In this document: positions 1 through 4,474 of the stretch, piece by piece
How the letters are laid out: each line of letters starts with the position of its first letter
Position numbering within the stretch: the first letter of the stretch is position 1
Source: Fibrobacter succinogenes
Lineage (GTDB): Bacteria > Fibrobacterota > Fibrobacteria > Fibrobacterales > CADBQJ01
Direction of reading: 5' to 3'
Assembly (NCBI GenBank): GCA_902796785.1
Contig: CADBQJ010000283.1
Coordinates: 1 to 8,386 of the forward strand
DNA: 8,386 nt
Position numbers and translations under genes: made by a program
Notes under the pieces: model-generated
The model's database searches: none
What the model was told of the DNA's origin: nothing
Seen by the model: the letters and a program-made list of their open reading frames with translations, nothing else

Positions 1-492
1 ACGGCCGCGGAGGCGCTGCGCGAGCACGTCTGGCCCGCGCGTCTCCAGGCCGTGCGCCCGCCGCGCTCGCCCGAGATCCTCGTCGACGGGGCCCACAACC
101 CCGAGTCGGCCTCCTGCCTGGCCGCCGCGCTGGAGCTGCGCCACCCCGGCCGGAAGCTGACCGTGGTGATGGGCGTGGTCCGCGACAAGAACCTGGAGGG
201 GATGCTCGACCTCCTCCTCCCGCACGCGGCGCGCTTCCTCTTCGTGCGCACCCCCTATCCGCGCTTCCGCGACCCGGAGGAGCTGCGCGACGCGCTGGCC
301 GGCCGCGCGGAATGCGAGCTGTTCGGCAGCGACGTGCGCGCCGCGCTGGACCGCGCCCGCGCCCTGGGCGACCCCGCGGTCGTCTGCGGCTCGCTCTACC
401 TGACCGGCGCGGCGATCGCGGCGCTGGCCCCCGAGTGCGACGAGCTGGCCTGGTTCCGGCAGTTCGTCCCCGACGCCAACGAGACGCGCTGA
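1..492 (+). CDS. folC: Folylpolyglutamate synthase/dihydrofolate synthase, C-terminal part (5' end outside window)
   Basis: This is the last 163 codons of a gene that is already open at base 1; the TGA stop is at 490-492. FolC adds glutamate to folates (and, in bifunctional forms, to dihydropteroate) in the cytoplasm, using ATP. The visible part is the Mur-ligase-type C-terminal domain. It has 'HVWPARLQ' near window residue 9, matching the family's WPGRL motif, then the hallmark ILVDGAHNPES at about residues 26-36, and 'VMGVVRDKNLEGML' at about 56-69, matching the family's G-x-x-x-D-K-D pattern. DGAHNP separates FolC from MurC/D/E/F. A GTG at 52-54 could open a shorter frame, but it falls inside conserved sequence and is not a real start. 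The gene ends 28 bases before ribD, so it probably belongs to the same operon. The ATP-binding P-loop half is not in the window. The identification is secure, although mono- versus bifunctional activity cannot be judged. Confidence 0.93.
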   Translation, partial: TAAEALREHVWPARLQAVRPPRSPEILVDGAHNPESASCLAAALELRHPGRKLTVVMGVVRDKNLEGMLDLLLPHAARFLFVRTPYPRFRDPEELRDALAGRAECELFGSDVRAALDRARALGDPAVVCGSLYLTGAAIAALAPECDELAWFRQFVPDANETR

Positions 493-520
493 GGGCGGGC
501 GCGAAGCTACCTTTTGCCCG

Positions 521-1624
521 ATGGACGACCTTCGCGACCGTTTCTGGATGGAGCGCGCCTTCGCCGCGGCCCGCGAGGGCTGGGGCCGCGCCCTTCCCAA
601 CCCCTGCGTGGGGGCCGCGCTGGTCCGCGACGGCGAGGAGATCGCCTCGGGGTTTTCGCGCCCCGCCGCGGCGGGCGGCGCGCACGCCGAGGCCGTCGCG
701 CTCGCCGCGGCGGGGGAGCGCGCCCGCGGGTCCACGCTCTACGTCACGCTCGAACCCTGCTCGCACCGCGGGCGCACGCCGCCCTGCGCCGACGCCGTCG
801 TCCGCGCCGGCGTTCGGCGCGTCGTCGTCGGCGCGCTCGACCCCAACCCGCTGGTCCACGGAAACGGCGCGCGGAAGCTCCGCGAGGCCGGCGTCGAGGT
901 CTCCTTCGAGGGGCTCGACGGGAGGATCGAGGAGGCCTACGCGGGATTCTTCTTCCGCGTGACGCGCGGCCGCCCGCTGGTCGACCTCAAGCTGGCCGCC
1001 AGCGCCGACTGGTTCGCCGCCGCCCCCGGCGGCCGCCCGGTCCGGATCACCGGCGACGAGGCGGCCCTCTTCGTCCACCGCATGCGCTCGCTCTCCGACG
1101 TCGTCCTGGTCTCCTCGCGCACGGCCCGCAACGACCGGCCGCGCCTGACCGACCGCCTCTCCGAGTTCCCCCGGACCCGCCAGCCCGCGCGCGCGGTCCT
1201 CGGCCGGGACCTCGCGCTCCGCCCCGACGACCCGCTCTTCGCGGCCGACGGGGCGCCCGTTCTTCTCTTCGGGCGGCGCTTCGCCCCCGGCCTCGCCCCC
1301 CGCGCGGAGCTCCTCCCCCTCCGGGCGGAAACCCTCGCCGGGGCCTTCTCCGAGGCGCTCGAAAACCTCTCCGGGCGGGGATTTCACCGCGTTTTCGTGG
1401 AAGGCGGCCCCGAACTTTCGCTGGAACTGCTCCGGAACGGGCTCGTCGACCGGTTTTTCCTGCTGCAATCCCCGCTGGAGCTGGGGGAGGGGGTTTCGTG
1501 CGCGGAAGTGGCGGAATGGCTCGAAGGGCGCGAATTTTCTAGTTTTGCGCCACTTGGGCGGGATTCCGCGAAGGAGTACCGCCTCAACCCCATCGGCGCT
1601 CTCCGAAACCAACAGGGCGATTGA
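521..1624 (+). CDS. ribD: Bifunctional riboflavin biosynthesis deaminase/reductase RibD
   Basis: RibD carries out two successive cytoplasmic steps after GTP cyclohydrolase II: deamination of the pyrimidine and NADPH-dependent reduction of the ribosyl side chain. It has 367 residues, the normal length for the fused enzyme. The deaminase domain (about 1-145) is textbook, with PNPCVGAALV at 26-35, the zinc/catalytic HAE at 55-57, and PC at 79-80 followed by C89 (PCxxxxxxxxxC). The reductase domain (about 150-355) has RPLVDLKLAAS at 151-161, VHRMRS at 185-190, T201-x3-D205-x-P207 and an EGG at 294-296. The usual S-L-D-G of the substrate loop reads S-A-D-W (161-164), so Asp is kept but Gly is replaced. 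ATG 521 is chosen because it gives the normal spacing to the PNP motif; ATG 548 is a shorter alternative. No Shine-Dalgarno sequence lies at the usual distance. The stop is 4 bases before ribE. The last 80 residues use more A/T-ending codons than the rest. Confidence 0.95.
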   Translation: MDDLRDRFWMERAFAAAREGWGRALPNPCVGAALVRDGEEIASGFSRPAAAGGAHAEAVALAAAGERARGSTLYVTLEPCSHRGRTPPCADAVVRAGVRRVVVGALDPNPLVHGNGARKLREAGVEVSFEGLDGRIEEAYAGFFFRVTRGRPLVDLKLAASADWFAAAPGGRPVRITGDEAALFVHRMRSLSDVVLVSSRTARNDRPRLTDRLSEFPRTRQPARAVLGRDLALRPDDPLFAADGAPVLLFGRRFAPGLAPRAELLPLRAETLAGAFSEALENLSGRGFHRVFVEGGPELSLELLRNGLVDRFFLLQSPLELGEGVSCAEVAEWLEGREFSSFAPLGRDSAKEYRLNPIGALRNQQGD

Positions 1625-1628
1625 CATT

Positions 1629-2246
1629 ATGTTCACAGGCATCATTCAGCAGATCGGCACCGTGGAGAGGGTCATTCCCGAAGGCGACGCCAGGACCTTC
1701 CGAATCGACGCCGGAACGCTCGCCGGAAAACTCTCCCCCAAGGACAGCCTCGCCGTGGACGGCGTCTGCCTGACCGTCGAATCGGTCGACGGAGGCCTGG
1801 TCCGGGCCACCGCGATCCGCCAGACGCTGGCCGTGACGACGCTCGGCGACCTGGTCCCGGGCTCGCGCGTCAACCTGGAGCCCGCCGCCACCGCCCAGAG
1901 CTTCCTCGGAGGCCACCTGGTGCAGGGGCACGTGGACGGCGTGGCCGTCGTCCGCTCCGTCCTTCCGCGCGAAACCGGCCGCGAGGTCGTGCTGGAGCTT
2001 CCCGCGGAGCTGATGCGCTACGTGATCGACAAGGGCTCCGTCGCGCTCGGCGGCGTCAGCCTCACCGTGGCCGAAAAGGGCGAACGCACCGTCCGCGTGG
2101 CGCTCATTCCCGAAACGCTCGAGCGGACCGTCCTCTCCGGATGGAAGGAGGGGACCCGCGTCAACGTCGAGACGGATCCGATCGGCAAGTACGTCGAGAA
2201 TTTCCTGCGCGCGGCGCGGGAGGAGGAACGCGCCGATGTTCGATAA
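1629..2246 (+). CDS. ribE: Riboflavin synthase, alpha chain
   Basis: The enzyme dismutates two molecules of 6,7-dimethyl-8-ribityllumazine into riboflavin and the pyrimidine precursor, as a trimer in the cytoplasm. The protein has 205 residues, typical for the family, and consists of two tandem lumazine-binding barrels. Barrel 1 starts with MFTGIIQQIG, which fixes the start at ATG 1629 rather than the longer open frame upstream, and carries DGVCLTV at 44-50 with C47. The junction has GGHLVQGHVDG at 94-104. Barrel 2 has VSLTV at 143-147 and LIPETLERT at 159-167, and the protein closes with the ETDPIGKYVE signature at 181-190. The residues known to matter in the E. coli enzyme have counterparts (S40, C47, H101, S144, T146, D183). 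In barrel 2 the usual D-G before V-S-L-T is G-G (141-142). A weak AGGG at 1614-1617 is the only ribosome-binding candidate. The gene overlaps ribBA by 11 bases. Some annotations call this gene ribC or ribB. Confidence 0.95.
   Translation: MFTGIIQQIGTVERVIPEGDARTFRIDAGTLAGKLSPKDSLAVDGVCLTVESVDGGLVRATAIRQTLAVTTLGDLVPGSRVNLEPAATAQSFLGGHLVQGHVDGVAVVRSVLPRETGREVVLELPAELMRYVIDKGSVALGGVSLTVAEKGERTVRVALIPETLERTVLSGWKEGTRVNVETDPIGKYVENFLRAAREEERADVR
2221..2226 (+). promoter_or_regulatory. Strong Shine-Dalgarno site for ribBA
   Basis: A perfect AGGAGG ends nine bases before ATG 2236, embedded in the end of ribE within GGGAGGAGG (2218-2226). It is the best ribosome-binding site in the window. It fixes the ribBA start and shows that this organism does use Shine-Dalgarno pairing. 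Its strength, compared with the weak or absent sites before ribD and ribE, fits higher translation of the first committed enzyme of the pathway; that last point is inference. Confidence 0.85.
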
Positions 2247-3459
2247 GGTCGAGAAGGCGATCGCGGAGATCGCCGCGGGCCGGCTGGTCGTCGTCGTGGA
2301 CGACGAGGGCCGCGAGAACGAGGGCGACCTCGTCTGCGCCGCGCAGTTCGCCACCACCGAAAACATCAACTTCATGGCCACCTTCGCCAAGGGGCTCGTC
2401 TGCATGCCCATGTCGGGCGAGGACTGCGACCGCCTGGGCCTTCCGCAGATGGTGGAGCGCAACACCGACAACCACGAGACCGCCTTCACGGTCTCCATCG
2501 ACCACGTCTCCACGACCACGGGCATCTCCGCCGCGGAGCGGTCGACGACCGCGATGCGCGCGACGGACGACGACGCCCGCCCCTCCGACTTCCGGCGCCC
2601 GGGCCACATGTTCCCGCTGCGCGCCCGCGAAGGCGGCGTGCTCCGCCGCACGGGCCACACCGAGGCCACCGTGGACCTCTGCCGCCTGGCCGGGCTGAAG
2701 CCCGTCGGCCTCTGCTGCGAGATCATGCGCGACGACGGGACGATGATGCGCACCGCGGAGCTGGAGAAGTTCGCCGAAAGGCACGGCCTCTGCATGGTGA
2801 GCGTGGCCGAGATCATCGCCTACCGCCTGCGCGAGCGGCGCGAGTCGCTGGTGGAGTGCGTCACCTCCGCCAGGCTGCCCACCCGCTTCGGCAAGACCTT
2901 CGAGATCAAGGGGTTCGTCAACCGCCTCAACGGCGAGCACCACGTCGCGCTGGTGCTGGGCGACGTCTCCGACGGCCGGCCCGTCCTCTGCCGCATCCAC
3001 TCGGAATGCCTCACCGGCGACGCCCTGGGGAGCACGCGCTGCGACTGCGGCGAGCAGTACCAGGCCGCCATGCGCGCCATCGCGGCCGAGGGGCGCGGGC
3101 TGCTGGTCTACATGCGCCAGGAGGGCCGCGGCATCGGGCTGATCAACAAGATCCGCGCCTACGCGCTCCAGGACGAGGGCTACGACACCTACGACGCCAA
3201 CATCAAGCTCGGCTTCCCCGCCGACCTGCGCGACTACGGCATCGGCGCCCAGATCATCGCCTCGCTCGGCGTGAGCAAGCTGCGGCTGATGACCAACAAC
3301 CCCAAGAAGATCTCCGGCCTGCAGGGCTTCGGCCTGGAGGTGAGCGAGGTGGTGCCCATCGAGATGGCCGCCAACGACGACGACCGCCGCTACCTCGAGA
3401 CCAAGCGGGACCGGTTCAACCACATGCTGCGCCAGCCCTTCGGCAAGGAGAACGGATGA
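2236..3459 (+). CDS. ribBA: Bifunctional 3,4-dihydroxy-2-butanone-4-phosphate synthase / GTP cyclohydrolase II
   Basis: This 407-residue fusion supplies both precursor branches of riboflavin. The N-terminal half (about 1-205) makes dihydroxybutanone phosphate from ribulose 5-phosphate. The C-terminal half (about 208-400) opens GTP to the diaminopyrimidine, releasing formate and pyrophosphate. The DHBP domain has DDEGRENEGD at 22-31 (R26, E27, E29, D31), RPGHMFPLRAREGGVL at 121-136, the metal ligand H141 in RTGHTEA and E162 in CCEIM. The cyclohydrolase domain has HSECLTGDALGSTRCDCG at 255-272 with zinc ligands C258, C269 and C271, then RQEGRGIGL at 294-302, Y309, and the D330/R332 pair matching catalytic residues of E. 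coli RibA. All catalytic positions I can check in both halves are intact, unlike the degenerate halves seen in some RibBA homologues. The start is fixed by an AGGAGG nine bases upstream. The gene overlaps ribE by 11 bases and shares ATGA with ribH. Confidence 0.96.
   Translation: MFDKVEKAIAEIAAGRLVVVVDDEGRENEGDLVCAAQFATTENINFMATFAKGLVCMPMSGEDCDRLGLPQMVERNTDNHETAFTVSIDHVSTTTGISAAERSTTAMRATDDDARPSDFRRPGHMFPLRAREGGVLRRTGHTEATVDLCRLAGLKPVGLCCEIMRDDGTMMRTAELEKFAERHGLCMVSVAEIIAYRLRERRESLVECVTSARLPTRFGKTFEIKGFVNRLNGEHHVALVLGDVSDGRPVLCRIHSECLTGDALGSTRCDCGEQYQAAMRAIAAEGRGLLVYMRQEGRGIGLINKIRAYALQDEGYDTYDANIKLGFPADLRDYGIGAQIIASLGVSKLRLMTNNPKKISGLQGFGLEVSEVVPIEMAANDDDRRYLETKRDRFNHMLRQPFGKENG
3445..3450 (+). 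promoter_or_regulatory. Shine-Dalgarno site for ribH
   Basis: AAGGAG inside the last codons of ribBA lies five bases before ATG 3456. The start codon itself overlaps the ribBA stop as ATGA, so ribosomes finishing ribBA are well placed to restart on ribH. Confidence 0.75.
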
Positions 3460-3998
3460 AGGACGCTTCGTCTCTGAAGATCGCCGTGCTGGTCTCCCGG
3501 TTCAACGAACGGGTGACGGGCGCGCTGCTGAAGGGATGCCTGGAGCGCCTGAAGGCGCTCGGCGTGCGGGAGGAATGCGTCGGGACCGCCTGGGTGCCCG
3601 GCGCGTTCGAGCTGCCGTTCGCCGCGATGCAGACCGCGCGCCTCGGTTCGGACTCGCGTCCCGACGCGATCGTCTGCCTGGGCGCGGTGATCCGCGGCGG
3701 CACGCCCCACTTCGACTACGTGTGCGCGGAGTGCGCCCGCGGAATCATGCGGGTCGGGCTGTCGACCGGCGTGCCGGCGATCTTCGGCGTGCTGACCTGC
3801 GACACGCTCGAGCAGGCGCTGGAGCGGTGCGGCGAGACCGACGCCTCCGCCGACCAGACCGCGCGCGCCTCGCACGACCGTCCCGGCGACGCGGGGCGCA
3901 ACAAGGGCGCCGAGTGCGCCGAGGCGGCCGTCGCCATGGCCCGCTTCGAGACGCCCGCGATCGAAAGCAGCCATCACTATCTGGAGAACTTCCAATGA
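3456..3998 (+). CDS. ribH: 6,7-dimethyl-8-ribityllumazine synthase (lumazine synthase) with a loop insertion
   Basis: RibH condenses the ribitylamino-pyrimidinedione with dihydroxybutanone phosphate, giving the substrate of riboflavin synthase. It works at pentamer interfaces, often in 60-subunit capsids. The 180-residue protein shows the family motifs in order: VSRFNERVT at 13-21, WVPGAFELP at 46-54, and GAVIRGGTPHFDYVC at 76-90 with catalytic H85. These are followed by STGVPAIFGVLTCDTLEQALER at 103-124 and NKGAECAEAAVAMARF at 149-164. It is about 25 residues longer than the usual 155. Most of the excess is an extra, charged and Gly/Pro-containing stretch between the phosphate-binding R124 and the conserved NKG; a short tail after residue 165 accounts for the rest. 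Everything around the insertion is well conserved, so the enzyme is very probably active. The start is set by the ATGA overlap with ribBA and an AAGGAG. The stop overlaps the nusB start, again as ATGA. Confidence 0.94.
   Translation: MKDASSLKIAVLVSRFNERVTGALLKGCLERLKALGVREECVGTAWVPGAFELPFAAMQTARLGSDSRPDAIVCLGAVIRGGTPHFDYVCAECARGIMRVGLSTGVPAIFGVLTCDTLEQALERCGETDASADQTARASHDRPGDAGRNKGAECAEAAVAMARFETPAIESSHHYLENFQ
3834..3899 (+). other. Extra loop-coding segment inside ribH
   Basis: These codons (residues 127-148) lie between 'ALERCG' and 'NKG'. In ordinary lumazine synthases such as that of B. subtilis only about four residues separate the matching points (E-R-A-G, then T-K-A-G, then N-K-G), so roughly 18 residues are extra. 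The segment is in frame, free of stops and rich in Asp, Ala, Arg, Ser and Gly. It has the same GC-rich codon use as its surroundings, so it looks like a genuine lineage-specific loop rather than an inserted element. Confidence 0.7.
3983..3986 (+). promoter_or_regulatory. Shine-Dalgarno site for nusB
   Basis: GGAG within the last codons of ribH sits eight bases before ATG 3995. Together with the ATGA overlap it supports this nusB start. Confidence 0.6.
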
Positions 3999-4474
3999 AA
4001 GCCGCTGAGGGAAAGACGCCCAAGGCCGTTTCGAACCGACAGGCCCGCGTGATGGCGCTCCAGGTGCTCTACGCCCTCGAACAGGGGTGCGGCACCGTGG
4101 CCGACGCGCTCGTGGCCGTGCTCGAGGAGCAGGAGATCCCCGACGACCAGCGCGCGTTCGGCGCCCGCCTGGTCAACCTGGCGCTCGAGCACCGCGACGA
4201 GATCCGCGACGAGATCCGCGCCTCCGTCAGCAACTGGGACTTCGACCGCATCGCGATGGTCGACCGCGTCCTCGTGGAGCTCGGCATCGCCGAGATCCGC
4301 ATGGTCCCCTCCACGCCCGTCAAGGTGGCGCTTTCGGAGTACCAGTCCATCGCCCGCAAGTTCTCCACCGAAGACTCCCCGCGCTTCGTGGGCGGCGTGC
4401 TCAACGTCGTCGCGCGCAAGTGCACGAACATCGATTCCGATTCCGCCTCCCGCCCCGAAACCACCGAGGGATAA
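3995..4474 (+). CDS. nusB: Transcription antitermination factor NusB
   Basis: NusB binds boxA RNA with NusE (ribosomal protein S10) and helps RNA polymerase complete rRNA operons. The 159-residue protein has a normal all-helical NusB layout: RQARVMALQVLYALEQ at 15-30, matching the family's R-x-x-A-x-Q-x-L-Y start, then WDFDRIAMVDRVLVELGIAEI at 81-101. These are followed by PVKVALSEYQSIARKFSTEDS at 108-128 and FVGGVLNVVAR at 131-141. The family's usual F-V-N-G-x-L-D reads F-V-G-G-V-L-N here, a mild departure. About 12 extra residues at each end look disordered and charged. ribH-nusB adjacency is common in many bacterial phyla, so this placement is expected. The TAA stop directly abuts the ATG of the next gene with no base between. 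TtcA/Trm-type RNA methyltransferases can carry NusB domains, but no methyltransferase part is present, so NusB itself is the clear call. Confidence 0.93.
   Translation: MKAAEGKTPKAVSNRQARVMALQVLYALEQGCGTVADALVAVLEEQEIPDDQRAFGARLVNLALEHRDEIRDEIRASVSNWDFDRIAMVDRVLVELGIAEIRMVPSTPVKVALSEYQSIARKFSTEDSPRFVGGVLNVVARKCTNIDSDSASRPETTEG

Noticed and set aside
508..516. TACCTTTTG before ribD, resembling the Bacteroidota -7 element TAnnTTTG
   Set aside because: It is off by one base from the pattern, lacks the matching TTTG about 20 bases upstream, and would start transcription at or just inside the ribD start codon. Chance is a sufficient explanation.
493..520. Search for an FMN riboswitch ahead of ribD
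   Set aside because: Only 28 bases separate folC and ribD, far too few for the RFN element. If one exists it must lie upstream of folC, outside the window.
1381..1628. Lower GC in the 3' end of ribD as a sign of transfer or recombination
   Set aside because: More A/T-ending codons are visible here, but the protein continues through conserved reductase motifs (EGG at 294-296) without a break, there are no repeats or element ends, and the next gene returns to normal composition.
1621..1646. An exact TTGACA (1621-1626) at the ribD/ribE junction as a possible internal promoter
   Set aside because: It is formed by the ribD stop codon context. No acceptable -10 hexamer lies 16-18 bases downstream, and any start site would fall inside ribE. 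CATTAT at 1625-1630 has no matching -35 element upstream.
2161..3423. A 420-codon minus-strand open frame opposite ribBA
   Set aside because: It has the same antisense GC-rich shadow composition and no motif, and it covers a ribBA gene whose catalytic residues are all intact.
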